Part shown: piece after piece, positions 22,021-35,464 of the stretch
Numbering within the stretch: the stretch's first letter is position 1
How the letters are laid out: each line of letters opens with the position of its first letter
Assembly: GCF_963675165.1 (NCBI RefSeq)
Contig: NC_087383.1
Coordinates: 2,386,979 to 2,450,978 of the forward strand
Length of the DNA: 64,000 nt
Source of the DNA: Halichondria panicea
Taxonomy: Eukaryota > Porifera > Demospongiae > Suberitida > Halichondriidae
Direction of reading: 5' to 3'
Program-made: the position numbers and the translations under genes
The notes under the pieces: generated by a model
What the model saw: only the letters and a program-made list of their open reading frames with translations
Told to the model about the DNA's origin: nothing
Databases searched by the model: none

Positions 22021-24699
22021 TATGGTGAGAGCACTTGGCCACCAGTACATGTATATACGTGTACCTGCATGGCTTCCACGACAATGACGTACACACCAGC
22101 TGTGAATTCCTTGTCAGATATCCATAGTTTGTTTAGGTCAAAGTGTCTACAAGGGGAGCAATGGAGTGTTACTATATACACAGGAAATGAGACAATGGTT
22201 GTCATGGTATTAGACCTGCTGAGACAACATTGCACAATAGGTCATAGCACTTTACTAACATTCATTAAGGTTACGGTAAACAGTTTGCTCATGAATATTC
22301 ATGATTTTTCTTATAATGATTTTTGTGAAACTATAAATGCCATGAGAGAAATTTAAAGCACATACATGATAAATATATCGGTGTATCAATCTGTATGACA
22401 AGTATCAATCTTCAAAACATCTTCCAGTGGAAGCTCTGAGCGATCATCAAGTTACTAGAAACAACACAAAACTAGTAGTCATTTTAAACTTCCAAAAACA
22501 CTTCTAGCTCTGTGTTCTTGGTCTTATATGATGCTTCTTACCATTCTGGAGGGCGTGTAGAAGCGTTTTTTTCTTTCCAGGCCAACAAACTCTCACAAAA
22601 TAATAATATGTAGACTAACTCCACTTAAAATGGCGGCCAGAGCCAAGGAAAACAGCCTCTTGTGAGCTTTCAGTAGCCTTTTTTCGAAATATCTCTTCTA
22701 CACGCCCTGCATAATTATAGTGAAGCTACAGTAGACTGTACCTAAGTTCTATAGTAAAAATGTCTATTTGAGCCATGAAATGACTACTGCGTTTCAGCTG
22801 GCTCATTCTAGCTGGAAAAGATCACTAGATCTAGCTCATGAATAATTAATGAGCAAACGGTTGACCGTAACCTTAAGAATCCTAATGAACTCCTGCTGAA
22901 TGCAGTTCCATTTAAGTTACACCTATTAGGGAAACCACCTTGCCTACAAGTACAGTGTTGTAATACCTACGCATGTACACTGTATACATATACATTAGGG
23001 AAACCACCTTGCCTACAAGTAGCACCGACGCACACGAGGCATTGACTGACTTACTGCAGTATTGGCTTGAGGACACTATCGATGTGAGAGAGTCCGGCAA
23101 AAGTGATGAGCTCAGTGAGACTATCCTGAGAGTACCCTCCCAGACTGTCCCCCTCCTCCACAACAGGCTGGATCTCACCAGACTCTCTGTCAGAGTGGGA
23201 GGGAGGTTACTATTGGCACACACTGCATAATTATCTAAGGCCATCAATAGGTAAGTTAGATACAAACTGAGGCTATCAACATTTACTCATTGAAGTATGT
23301 GTATTAGCCAGTGCTTCAGGAGTAGAACTGAAGCAAATTGTAGTGACTTTCCTAGACAGTATACCTTGACTGGGCGACACTGACTGTGCATATTGAAGAG
23401 GAAGGGCGGCACTATCTTGTTCATGTGATCTAGGTCCCAAATGTTCATCTGGAGGTTGTCTTGCCAAACAATCTTCTTTATCACTCCCCTCAGCCCTTGC
23501 AACCCAGCCACCTGCGTCCTGTGTGAGGTGTAGTGGGGAGGGGTGGAGTTGGTGATGAAAGCAATGTGATCACAAGTTATGCATGTGGCAGAGCACCCTA
23601 AGGGCAGTACAGTTAAAATATGACACCTAACACTTTGACCTGTGGCCAATCAAACTCATTTCAAAACAGTAAATGTACACATACTCGTGATATTGTCGGC
23701 ATCGTCCACATTCTTGGTGAGGCTAAGAGAGGCAAAGCGGTGGATGAGGAAGTGGTACTGTCTGTGGTAGGGGGTGTTCCCTTCCTCTCGCTCGGCAAAC
23801 TTCACAAACTGTGTGTGTGTGGAGGAAGGGTCGTCAATGTGTTGTATACACCAATACACTATTAACAAAATGAAAAGCTCATTATGCTGTACATGCAATC
23901 TAATCAATCCACCCTCCGCAATCTCACACACTCACACTCGCTACTCATACCCACACACATACACGCACGTTCACTCTCGGCACTATCACAGACACACACT
24001 CTACTCACACCCACACACACCACACACCCACACCCACACCCACACAAACTCCCTACTAACCAAATTTGTGGCCATGATATGCAGTTCTGTGTTGCTCGTT
24101 TCCAGCATATTATGCAGTATATCCAGGTAGCTATCCACAATCAACTGGAGCTTTCGTGAGTCACAGGCTGACAGCAGCTTCTCCGTCACTTGCAGAGCCA
24201 CTCACATGCCTGGGGGGAGGGAGAGGTGGTATTTTGTACCACGTTTGTGAGAAAGCCATTGGATACTACAGTTGTATCATAGATATAACATTTAAAGTTC
24301 CCAGCCAAATAAGATACATCATTTTCTGTTCCAGAGGTACGGGGAAGGTCGATAAATTTCCCTAGCTATACATGACATGTCGACATTGTATACTGTACAG
24401 GTACGTCTCTGAAATAGTCGTCTAACCCGTTTCTCTCTCTTTGCAGGCTCCGACGCAGTCTCAGAGCAAGGTACTCTCCAGATGGTCAGGGGAGGTTTGA
24501 GCAAAGAAGAGCAGCTTGTCTATATTAGCAGACACAGGTGTGGGTGTTTGAGGGTCCTCTGGGAAGAGCCCATCAACCAGCCGTTTGTAGCGAGGTTTGG
24601 GGCAGCAGAAGCACGTCGCCATAGTTAGATCTAGTTCTGTGTCTTGATTGATTGTAGACCTAGCATTTATTTGTAAAACATAGAGCAGAGGTTTTTATG

Positions 24700-25440
24700 T
24701 AATATGTTGGCAACCCTGCGCTTTCTTCTGGGTTTCTCACCCGTATCGTTTGAGGTACCCCCGAACGAGTCGGGTAAGAACTCAGCTAGTTCGATAAATT
24801 CCCCTTTTTCCGATTTTTTAGATAGTTTGTCGGGAATGGGGATGGCATTCTGGCCTACATTGACCGTATATGAGACTTCTGGTCAAAGTAACAGAATAAT
24901 GCTTGGTATGGTCGGTAATGTGGGGAGGCTCATGCGGGTTTTGAGTACGGGGGGGCACTAGTGGATACGAGGGGAACATGTGCTAGTGAGGTACTTGACA
25001 TACCTGCCGTTCCGGTGCTGACAACAGGGCCTGAGGTGGGACGTACCCGAACCGGAAGCAGAGATGGTTGGGATCGAGGGTGGGACTGATGGTGAGACTG
25101 ATGAGGGGACGGCTGTGGGGTGGTGTTGTTGGACTGCTGCCTGAATCCGCTGGTCCATTGCGGTGGTAACACCGCGCCGAGGGCTGCCTGGACAGAATTG
25201 GCAATCATGGTGTTGAGAGTTGTCGGAGTTGTCGTCGGGTTGGTGGAACTGATCGGCGGTGTTCCAGTTGAGGATGTGCTCGAGGAGGTAGTGGTCATCT
25301 TTGTATAGAGAATTACAGGATAGATCAGCAAGGGAAATCTTGAGGATAGACCCAGAAGAGAAGTTTTCTAATTCCTTTGTTCTTTCACTGACTGCCTGAC
25401 CACGTGTTCCTTGCGCATGCCAGTACTGTGTTGGTTGCAA
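24700..25440 (-). pseudogene. Gag-like retroelement remnant
   Basis: Minus-strand frames start near 25293-25331 with a Ser/Thr/Pro-rich N-terminus, followed by TMIANSVQAALGAVLP. A frameshift follows: this copy lacks about 10 bases present in the copy at 49055-49400. Further down, 24850-24715 reads IPIPDKLSKKSEKGEFIELA and EFLPDS. This resembles the I-P-x-K-L...G-E-(F/Y)-(I/V)-(D/E) segment of uncharacterised gag-like ORFs I recall from cnidarian and sponge retroelements. No reverse transcriptase or integrase is in the window. It lies between the EFR3 5' end and the NLR-C 5' end. Confidence 0.5.
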
Positions 25441-25479
25441 TTGGTATCCTTCTGATTAAATTCCATTATATTTCTGAGA

Positions 25480-25513
25480 GAGCTAGCTGCAAGGCACAGA
25501 TTTATTTGCTGGA
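25480..25513 (+). promoter_or_regulatory. Conserved 5' leader of the NLR genes
   Basis: The segment AGCTGCAAGGCACAGATTTA up to the start codon is nearly identical upstream of NLR-B (12086-12114), NLR-D and NLR-E. Upstream of it the copies differ completely: a gag remnant here, hairpins at NLR-B and NLR-E. It is therefore the 5' edge of the duplicated gene body, probably 5' UTR or core promoter. No TATA box can be assigned. Confidence 0.35.
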
Positions 25514-28485
25514 ATGGCCACTAAAGAGCAGAACCAAGGTATAAAGACTGTCATGTTTCCTATAAAGGATAAACCCAATGATTGCTAAAGCATAAAACCC
25601 TCATTGGTGATTGCTAACCTTGTGTGCTTGCTATCTATTTCAGAGCTCACAATTGACGATCTGAAGACAGAAATGAAACTGACTGATGAGCAGCTCAATA
25701 CAGCAATAAAGGAACCAGATCTACCCGAGTTAGCAGCATGTTTCGACAATGTTCACAAAGGCTATCTTGAAAAATTGGAGCTCTCACCTGGAGAGCAAAC
25801 TGACGTGAGGACTAGAGCATATGTAGATGGCACTTTGGCAGGAATGTTGCTGGCTTTGAAATTCTGGATTCTGACCAACAGACAAGACGCCACTTTCCAA
25901 GCTCTGCTACTCATCATACTCTCCCTGCTCAAAGAAGACGTTGCTGTTCGAGTGTGCAAGTACTTGTCTGACAAATGTGAGTCTGTTATGTGAGAGTGTG
26001 GTCATTGTGGTACCATACGTTGTGGGAGTGATTGCAACCAAATAAGGGACTCTTCAACTTAATTGCTATTGTTACACATACAATTCTGTATTAACTATCA
26101 CCAGGAATAGTACTCACCTATTGTTTTGTTTCCCCAGACTCCACCACCTCGTGTCCCCCCTCCCGAGAGAGGGTCCTGCTGAACCACAAGCTGTCCTCGT
26201 ACAGGGACTACCTACAAAGTCGCTACAGAGCACGAGTATCCACATCAGCCACACAATGGCCTCCTGTTCCAACAAACAAAGTCTTCAAACTGGCCATGAT
26301 TCAGAAGGAGAAAATACAGAGAGGAAGAATCGACGATGAATTTGTTAAACTAACAATTACGGGGAAAATTGATGACATTTTACTTTTAAAGACTCCTGTT
26401 AACTTGACTAACATTTTCTCTGAGATTGGGGATAGACGAAACTTTGTGTTGATTGAAGGAGCTCCCGGCTCTGGCAAGAGCACCCTTGCTCTACACATCT
26501 GTCAGGAGTGGGCAAAGGGGAAACTGTTCCAAAAGTTCGATATTGCAATCCTCGTGAAACTGAGAGATCCCCTTGTTAGAGAAGCAAAGACAATTGCTGA
26601 CGTACTTCCCTGCATTGATACGGCCGTGGCTAACAAGACAGAGGCAGTTATAAAATCACTGTATGGCAAAGGTGTACTGTGGGTGCTAGACGGATGGGAC
26701 GAGCTTCCTTCTGACCTCCCTAGAGACTCAATCATCAACAAACTAATTCGACCAGACATGTCACAAAAAGGAGCCCTACATGAATCAGCTGTGATTGTAA
26801 CATCTCGACCATCATCTTCGGCTGAGCTCCACCCACTAGTGTCGTCCAGGGTGGAAGTGTTAGGGTTCACTCCACATCAACTAGAACAGTATTTTACCGA
26901 GTGTCTGAATGGTGACTCACAAGCTGTGCAGACTCTACTGGAGAGAATTCGAGAGAACCCAGTGGTAGAAGGTAGCTGCTACCTCCCCCTCAATGCTTCC
27001 ATCATCGTTAATTGCTTCTTGTCTGATAACCACTCACTCCCAACATCCAACCACGGGATATTCATATCAGTTGTCCAGAGCTCTCTCAAGAGATACCTCA
27101 AGGAGAAGTTGAGGAAGACCATTCCAGTGGGAAACATCACATCCCCAGACTCACTGCCCTCTGAAATCAGAACACAGACCGTACAAATGTGTCAACTTGC
27201 ATATCATGGGATTGAAAAAAATAAAGCAACATTTACTGACGGTGATTTGGCCGCTCTTCACATTACGAAGGAGATTTCAAACGTTGGATTATTACAAACT
27301 GTTCCCAGTATCATTAGCGATGGTGATCTGGTTTACTACTGCTTTCTCCACCTGTCTATTCAAGAGCTACTAGCAGCAATCCACATCTCTCTCATGCCTC
27401 CCAAGCAACAAATTTCTGTATTCCAGAAGCTCTTCGGGAATCCTCGATTCAGTGCAGTCTTCCAGTTTTATGCTGGTATCACCAAACTGAGTACTAGTAG
27501 ACCAATCCTCAGTTTGCTACCTCGATTCTTGTGTCCAGTTCCAGCCACTGTTTTTGATCTGGTCAGAAAGGTTGTCAAAAATGAGAAAGAAAAAGAGTGT
27601 GATGAGCCGAAGCCCCTTTTGTTGTCCCTCATCAATTGTTTGTACGAAGCTGAAGACTCGCGACTGTGTGTGTTTGTGGCTAATCTTCTTAATCACAATC
27701 TATATCTTGATTACACTACAATGAATCCTATTGACTGCCTCTCTGTTGGATATTTCGTATCAGCTTGTTCCAACACCAGTAATGGATTCACACTGAACCT
27801 CAGCAATTGCTCTATTGGTGACCAAGGCTGCAAATTTCTGGCCCGAGGACTCTCCAAGTGTCCCAACTCTAATAATGATATTCCTACAGCAGGGATACAC
27901 ATTGCTGAGATTATCGAGAACACTATATCTGGATTGGATTTATCTTTTAATGCCATTGGCAACAGTGGGCTTAGCACACTCTGTGAGGCCTTGTCAACTA
28001 ACACTTCATTAAAGCGCCTGGACCTGCAAAGGTGCTCACTAACAATATCAGACGACAATGGAGCTGCCCTCTATCAACTTCTGGATACAAACAATTCCCT
28101 CGAATATCTTGATTTGTCTGGTAACACAGTGACTAGCTGTCGTCACATTGCTGCTGGACTAGCAGTCAATAAGACTCTGAGAATATTGGGCTTGTATAAC
28201 TGTGAACTGACTGATCAGAGTATCGAGGAGCTATCAACTGGACTGATCAACAAGATTGAAAGATTGGACATTAGTGGTAATGCCTCAATAACAGAAGATG
28301 GAATGAAGACGCTTGCCAGACATCTAACCACCCACTGCTCTGAACTGACACGATTGTACATACCCGACCACCTAACATCCTGTATCAAGACAGTATTCAG
28401 GGACGCTAACAAAGAAAGGAAGAGAAATGGACTACCTGAGATTAATGTGTATGCATTTAATCTCGACCATTGCATGTACTTTTGA
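25514..28485 (+). CDS. NLR-C: intact Death-fold/NACHT/LRR receptor, about 901 aa
   Basis: Three exons, 25514-25538, 25644-25976 and 26138-28485, have clean GT/AG borders and matching phase 1 joints; the spliced length is 2706 bases ending in TGA. Residues about 9-118 form a Death-fold domain (ELTIDDLKTEM, YLEKLELSPGEQTDV, DVAVRVCKYLSD). NACHT follows: Walker A GAPGSGKST at about 227-235, Walker B VLWVLDGWDEL at about 300-310, and the sensor-like VIVTSRPSS near 338. A helical linker (YYCFLHLSIQELLAAIH) leads to RI-type LRRs from about residue 670 (LNLSNCSI, LDLSFNAI, LDLQRCSLT, LDLSGNTV, LGLYNCELT, LDISGNAS). By family it is a cytosolic pattern receptor: LRRs sense, NACHT oligomerises on ATP, the Death-fold recruits adaptors or caspases. 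It is the only NLR in the window with all domains, and it serves as the reference for the broken copies. Confidence 0.92.
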
Positions 28486-29080
28486 CAACTATTATATTTT
28501 ATTCTACAATAATAATTATCCAATATTGCTTCGAGAAAAGAAAAAAGTAGCGTACAGACATAATTATTACACGTAAAACAAAGGTCGACGTTGTTATTAA
28601 TGGAAGTTGCATTGGTCAATATAATTATAGCACATGTACAGATGGTGACGAGTGAATTCAATGCTTCCTACTGACACGGAGAGCACGTCATGCACTAGCT
28701 GTATGTATGTAACTGAATACACTATTGTAATAATGCTATAATCTCCACCTAGCTAGCCTCCTTCACAGGCTTTCAAGAGAAGTGCGGCCTGGGCCGGGAT
28801 CGAGGCTAATCTCGACATGATCTACTTTTGACAATAATTATATTACTAGGACAATTTACAAAACAGTTAGTGTACAGAAGACTAGAAGTATGTCGGCACA
28901 TTACATAACAATTACCTAAAAACAAATCAGTTGGAATTGGTCAATATAGCACAGTAATAATGATGGTTTAAATTCAATGCTCCCTACAGTGTCACAGAGA
29001 GCACATGCACTGTACGTATAAAACTGTCAATGAATGTAGTGGAAATCCAATTTAACGCTCTGTCGATTTTTGTTTATAGG
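28486..29080. other. NLR-C 3' flank, duplicated at 59629-60180
   Basis: The first 320 bases after the stop codon match those after NLR-E almost base for base, and both genes share the tail VYAFNLDHCMYF. This marks a recent segmental duplication covering the gene end and flank. No gene is seen apart from the hairpin at 28754-28808. Confidence 0.7.
28754..28808. repeat. Ultra-short hairpin, TAGCCTC...CGAGGCTA ends (55 bp)
   Basis: Starts TAGCCTCC and ends GATCGAGGCTA around a GC-rich middle with CTGGGCCGGG. Its paralogue is at about 59895-59950. Similar ends bracket 51816-51864 and 51971-52011. Confidence 0.5.
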
Positions 29081-29089
29081 AAGATGAGC

Positions 29090-30300
29090 AGATTAACGTT
29101 CACTTTGGCCCTTCCAAACATCTTCATGATTGCTAGGCCCTCGTATTGCAGCTGAAGGAGGTCCTGTGTGGGGAGAAGAGAGGGCAGTGAAACACTTCAA
29201 CTAGTATAAGACAAAGAATGCATGTATTTGTAAGACAAATGAATACATGTACTTACATACACCGTACAAGCATACCAACACTATACCTGACACAAGGCAG
29301 TAAACTTCTTGAACACTTTACGTACCTACTAAATTACACCACACCACTTTTTGTAGCTGGGTAGGTAATGGTCGTAAATATTGTGAGTGAAAATGTGCAT
29401 GCTGTTTTGGTGAGGAAAAGTGATGACCTTTTCTGAGGTAAAAAATTCACCACTGTACAAAAGTTCCAATAGTAGAAAAGCAGCTGACCTTTAATTGCAA
29501 GTTGGCCTGACCACTTTAAAGTTGCTTGCTACGCCCCTGCATGAAGATTGGGGCATAAAAATAAGTTAATAGCCTCACACTGGAGGAATTGTTAAAGTCT
29601 AGATTAGTAGTATAGTCTGAGCTTCAGTCAAACAGTGGACAAAGTACGTACCAGAGCAATTAATGGCACATGTGATAATTATCATGTTGTTTAATAGAAG
29701 TATGCTAGTATAACGGCTACTCAAGTATACGGAGACTCACAGAGTGGGTGGAGCATATCTCCATGGACGCTGATGTATGGATGATTGGCTTGGTCACGTC
29801 AGAGTACGCGTCGATACCCAGCTATCTGTCCGGGGGGTCCACAGTCGATGCTCGCAGGAAGAACCCTCTGTGGGGGGTACAGTGAGAGTCATAATTATTA
29901 TTATGATTCAGTTCCGGGAATAAATGTCATAGAAAGTCACTAATTGACTCACATTTTTTCCAGTCGAGGTAAATGGAACACAGCTATAGGTTACGTCTCT
30001 GTGGGACATGTGAAATTGTGTATCAGGTTTTAAGCAACTAATAAGGATTATCATCTATTAATCTTGTTGAGCGCACAGTCCATTCTACCCCCCGCCCACA
30101 CACACCTGGTCAGTAGACAGCTGATTGCCTATCCACAACATCGAAGGATTTTATCGCGGCTATGTACTTCATTGTACAGCTGCAAGGGGAGTGACGTGTG
30201 ATACAGTGTGATTCAATGAAAGTCAGTACAACACAGTTAGTGTATGTTTACCAAAGAGGTACATGAGATTGTTCTGACAAATCATTCTTGTACTCTCTAA
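29090..30300 (-). pseudogene. Kinesin-like gene, cassette C1 (C-terminal exons)
   Basis: Terminal exon (DLLQLQYEG) below 29165, LGIDAYSDVTK exon at about 29750-29835, small exons near 29955-29995 and 30105-30180. The FRNVVFKM exon is missing here; a different repeat (29340-29570) takes its place. The order matches cassette B. A fragment. Confidence 0.45.
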
Positions 30301-30308
30301 TACACTAA

Positions 30309-30485
30309 CAGGGTTTCATCTAGGATAACAAGTTGGGGGGGGGGGAGATTTGGGAGTGCGTAAGCGCAAGTGTTTGGCTATGCCCACTTAAAAAAAGTTG
30401 ATTTAATACTAATGTGATGATGTCATTATTCTACAAGATTTGGGGGGGGGGGGAAGAACCACCCCCCCTACTAGATGAAACCCTG
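30309..30485. mobile_element. CAGGGTTTCATCTA MITE (177 bp)
   Basis: Perfect ACTAA target duplications at 30304-30308 and 30486-30490 with matching TIRs. The interior is shorter than in the copies at 7597 and 54455. Confidence 0.85.
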
Positions 30486-30671
30486 ACTAACTGATACAGT
30501 ACCAAAGATGCAACCTTTTACATGGCAAAATTAAAAACGGCCATTGTCAAAGTAATGTAGACGCAATCGGCATCATGTATAAATTGTGTATTTGGCCTAA
30601 GCCATATTCAGTACATACTATATAGCAGGTCATTTTCGTAGGTTATAACATTCAAAACAAACAACGTCTAC

Positions 30672-31012
30672 ACACAGTAAGTGCAGTAGTAGTAGATCTA
30701 AGAGGTAGTCTAATGCTCAAGAATGATGGAACATCTTATATACATATAGTAGTCATCTGCAGAATTGTGTAGAGGAGATGTTTCACCATCTTTGAGCATT
30801 AGTTTACCTCTTAGATCTACTACTACTGCACTGCACTATACTGCACTTACTGTGTATATAGCTAGTAGGTATCTTCAAGACCAGCTAGCTCACTGACAGT
30901 TGACAAACTAATGCTCAATGGAACATCTCTACACAATTCTACTACTACTGCATGCACTTACTGTGTATATAGTAGGTATCTTCAAGACCAGCTAGCTCAC
31001 TGATAGTTGACA
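30672..31012. repeat. Inverted and direct repeat cluster
   Basis: 30672-30740 (GTAAGTGCAGTAGTAGTAGA...) is mirrored by 30775-30860. The right arm is then followed by two direct copies of a block of about 115 bases containing TAGGTATCTTCAAGACCAGC (starts near 30865 and 30970). It could form a cruciform and looks like a fold-back element that later expanded in tandem. Confidence 0.65.
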
Positions 31013-31118
31013 AACACTCTCTGGGACAAAAACCATTGTGTAGCTCTTACTTCAATATTTTACAAACTTCCTTTATTTAGAATAATAGCGCATGCATTGC
31101 AGAATGCAGAGGCTGCAA

Positions 31119-32612
31119 AATATGGTGGGCCGTTTGTTTCAAAATTCAAATGTTACATTTTCATTCAAATCACAATACATTCATTCAAGATGTGCAATTT
31201 TCATTCAAGAGCATTCAAGATTATTCATTCAAGATTCAAGATTTTGATGGATGCATAAACATGCATAACTTCAGATGACTTTAGCCACACTTTGTGGTTT
31301 TATTGCATGGTGTAGTTGTTTTAATTAACAGGAAATGGGGTTCACAATAATCAACTCCCTCCCTCAGTAGTGGTAAGGTGATTCCCAAACCAGAAACATG
31401 ACATTGATTGACGAAAATTAACAAGAGGTCAGGGGTTCGTTGCCGACCTTCGAGTTTTGAGCATTAAGCAAAGGACATCTTATAAATGTTGTGTTTTAAT
31501 GACTGTATATGCATGCATGGCATGCATATCTTGAATAATTATTGTCGACTTGAATGCATTAAAATCTTGAATGACAGTTGCATGGTCTTGAATGGTCAGT
31601 GGATCTTTGGATCAATTTAAATTTATTTTGGGCAGAATTTCAAATCGATAGAAATTTATGTATTTTTTGATTTTGAATATTTTGAAACTGCAAGAGTACA
31701 TGCAAATGAGTGCATTCTATTTTCAATTCTTGAGGAAGAACTGGTTCTGAGTTTCGTGCAGAAAAAAGCAGTTTCATATTTTGCACCCACAGGGGTTAGC
31801 TTATAATGACCTTTGTACTCCAAGAAGCTGTGCACTTTATAGTCTGTTATAAAATCAGTATTATGTGCACCTAGCTTGTATGCGTACAGGTTATGTTAAC
31901 AGTTGTATCCCACCCTGATTGACAATGACAATTACACCCCCTGTCTGTATAGGTGTTCCAAGTACCATGGCCAATAGATGAGTGTTCCTAGCATACAGAC
32001 GGTACTATACATATAATCATACAGTTGTTCGATTGCACACACACACACACAATAATATCATAATTTAATTGATCCTTCAACATTGAAATGTTTAATAATA
32101 TTAATTATGTACAGTTAAGGAAGTACATTATTATAATTATTATACATAGCAGAGTCGTGCAGTTGGCTAGCCTCGAGGAAGTGATTGGGATATATCAAGG
32201 CTAGCAGTTGGCAAGGTTATATTCTGGCTATATTTAGCATTGCATTGGAGCATGGCTTCTCAAGAGTACAAAGGTCATTTTAAGCAAACCCTGTGGATGC
32301 TACATTGTATATGCGCTAGTGATGGTCAAAAATTGAAAATGCTTTTTCTGCACGAAACTCAGGACCAATTCTTCCTCAAGAAATTAAAAGTAGAATGCAC
32401 TCATTTGCATGTACTCTTGCAGTTTCAAAATATTCAAAATCAAAAAATATATAAATTTCTATCGATTTGAAATTCTGCCCAAAACAAATTTAAATTGATC
32501 CAAAGATCCACTGACCTTGAATGAATACGTATATGCATCTTGAATGAATGTATTGTAATCTGAATGAAAATATAACATTAATTTTGAATTTTGAAACAAA
32601 CGGCCCACCATA
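31119..32612. mobile_element. Long fold-back element (about 1.5 kb)
   Basis: The outer arms start TATGGTGGGCCGTTTGTTTC on the left and mirror at 32590-32612. Inner arms 31598-31770 match 32330-32520 in reverse, including TGCAAGAGTACATGCAAATG. The left arm is longer by about 350 bases. No transposase was found. It occupies the place where a cassette such as 52111-52790 would have an NLR gene body. Confidence 0.6.
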
Positions 32613-32929
32613 CACCATAGCAAAAACACATTGATTTTACAATGTAAAAAGGTGGGCCAGCTCAGCACAATTCAAATAGCAATCAAAATTCCAGGCTCTT
32701 AAACGAATAGGACTATTATATCATTCAATGACAATTTAGAGAAAAGTAGCGAAGTACATAGTATGTTAGAACATTAGGTCGTTAATTAATCAATTGCAAC
32801 GTGTCAATAGTACATGCAGATGATATAAATAATTGAAGAATGCTCACATGCAATTGTCAATGAATACATGCAATTTGTTAATGAAATCCAATTTAACACT
32901 CTGAGGATTTTAAAAGTTCATGAGGAAGA

Positions 32930-34510
32930 TGAGCAGATTAACATTCACTTTGGCCCTTCCAAACATCTTCATGATTGCCAGGCCCTCGTATTGCAGCTGA
33001 AGGAGGTCCTGTGTGGGGAGAAGAGAGGGCAGTGAAACACTTCAACGGGTGTATAAGACAAAGAATGCATGTATTTGCAAGACAAATGAATACATGTACT
33101 TACATACACCGTACAAGCATACCAACACTATACCTGACACAAGGCAGTAAACTTCTTGAACACTTTACGTACCTACCATCTACCTGTACACACACCCTCA
33201 CCTGGAGGACCAGCTCCACCTTCTCTATCTGCCTGACGTGATCTCAAACACAACATTTCTGAACCTGAACCTGGACGAGTAAGAAATAATGTTCACATAA
33301 TTATAGCATAACGTTGCACATAAGATCAAAGCCGTAGCAAGCGGTCAGGCTGGTCAGGTTTTGGTCTAACCACTTTTTGCAGCTGGGTAGGTAATGGTCG
33401 TAAATATTGTAAGTGATAATGTGCATGCTGTTTTGGTGAGGAAAAGTGACGACCTTTTTCTTAGGTAAAAAATTCACCACTGTATGCAAAAGTTCCAATA
33501 GTAGAAAAACAGTTGACCTTTAATTGCAAGTTGGCCTGACCACTTTAAAGTTGCTTGCTACGCCCCTGCATGAAGATTGGGGCATAAAAATAAGTTAATA
33601 GCCTCACACTGGAGGAATTGTTAAAGTCTAGATTAGTAGTAGAGTCTGAGCTTCAGTCAAACAGTGGACAAAGTACGTACCAGAACAATTAATGGCACAT
33701 GTGATGATTATCATGTTGTTTAATAGAAGTATGCTAGTATAACGGCTACTCAAGTATACGGAGACTCACAGAGTGGGTGGAGCATATCTCCATGAACGCT
33801 GATGTATGGATGATTGGCTTGGTCACGTCAGAGTACTTGTCGCTACCCAGCCTTCTGTCCAGGGGGTCCACTGTCGATGCTCGCAAGAACTCTCTGTGGG
33901 GGGTACAATGAGTGTATGTATATTCATACCCTCTGCATGGCAACAAAAATAGCTAATGTGCAATTTAGATCATACGATACTTTAGTAGAAGGTAGAAACA
34001 CACATGGCATCATCACATGACCATCATTCGTACATACACACTTTCAACTATTTGACTACAAATTCAGTTTTGGTTATCACATTTCTTATACCTAAACTTC
34101 TTGAAGGCGTCAGAGTGTACGGGTTCATTACTGACAGGGCAGCACTCTCAGCCTCAAACTGTGCAAAGGAACAGGAAAAACACGATAAACTCTTAAACCA
34201 ACAGATATAACCAGACAATAATCATGGAAAGTTAATAATTTTCTGCTGATTTGGCGTTTTTTACCAACAAATAATTATCTAGTCCAGTACTAGTTTAATG
34301 TACATAGATGCAGTGCATAATGTAGGCCATAATCTGTACAGGTATACTGTACCACTTTTATCACCTGTTGTTTGTAGCACTCAAATATCTACCCCATCGG
34401 CGCTCTGCTCCAACTCCTCACAGCAATCCGGTGCCTTCTTGAGCTCTTCCTCCATCACAAGTCTCTCTTGCACAGCAGACTGGGTAATAGATTGCATGGT
34501 GGTCATGTAC
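32930..34510 (-). pseudogene. Kinesin-like gene, cassette C2
   Basis: Terminal exon below 33011; a shortened FLGRQIEKVEL exon near 33205-33235; an FLRASTVD/YSDVTKPI exon at about 33775-33900, which unlike other copies has no stop in the middle; an ESAALSVMNP exon at about 34095-34165; and an SAVQERLVMEEELKK exon at about 34360-34490 with an internal deletion. Upstream lies an NLR-type 3' flank without an NLR. Confidence 0.45.
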
Positions 34511-34594
34511 ACACACACAGGTATACAGATACAACCATCACAACATCGTGGTAGTGGTACAGTAGTTATATAATTGCAGGTACATGTAATAATG

Positions 34595-34700
34595 AAAGCA
34601 CCGCGGGTGCTGATGCCTCGGTGGAGGTGCAAAGCTACATAACATAAAGCTACACACATTATCATGATGAATATTTTTGCATTTTTGCTGCATGCAAACT
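34595..34700. repeat. GCACCGCGGGTGCTGATGCCTCGG dispersed repeat
   Basis: A close copy of 20838-20965, beginning with the palindrome GCACCGCGGGTGC. Non-coding. Confidence 0.55.
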
Positions 34701-35464
34701 CAAATTGCATGGTGGTCGATCATGTACACACACACACACAGGTAATACAACCACCATGTGGTAGTGGTACAGCTGTTTGCTCACTGCATTACCACAAAAC
34801 AACAAAATACCATACAATGTTGCTATGCAAACAACATGTGGTCCTAAGCAATGATGGCTTCTAGCACTTGTATGTTAAATGGGTACTTTTTGAGGGTTAC
34901 AAAAATGGCTAATCTGCGAGACCCTCAAAAATTACCCGCTATAAGGTGGCATCAATATTATAGTAAATGCTCTCACGATCTACTCTTAGTGGTATATATG
35001 GAAACTCACATACATGCAAATTATGGTGAGGATCAGAAATGGAGAATGGGCGGGGACTAGCTTGCATATACCAGCAGATATGATATACATGTAGCTACTA
35101 ACCGTCCACTGAATGTATGGAAAGCAGTGTGAAGGCTGAAGAAACTGTTAGTACGAAGTACTGCAAAGGACATTAAACACTGACAGATCACAAAAGATAG
35201 TTTAAGCCTGCTGCTTATACAAATGTATGAGAAATGTGAAATATGTTCGGAATTGTTGGTCAAACCGATATACCACAGTGAGCGAGTCAGCCATCTGCAG
35301 GTTCCTTAGCGTAACAATTTTTCGTTCAGCATGCAAGTCTCAGCACAAGGTGTTGATAGACCATTCTCCATATCAAATCCTCCCCGGTTCTATTGGTTTC
35401 AATAGTCTAGTTCTAGGGTATAATCAGTATTTTGGTTGGCTTCTGTTATGATTGTCAGTATTAA

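Noticed and set aside
24704-24961. Plus-strand frame MLATLRFLLGF...
   Set aside because: It is a shadow of the minus-strand gag-like remnant, which has the recognisable pattern.
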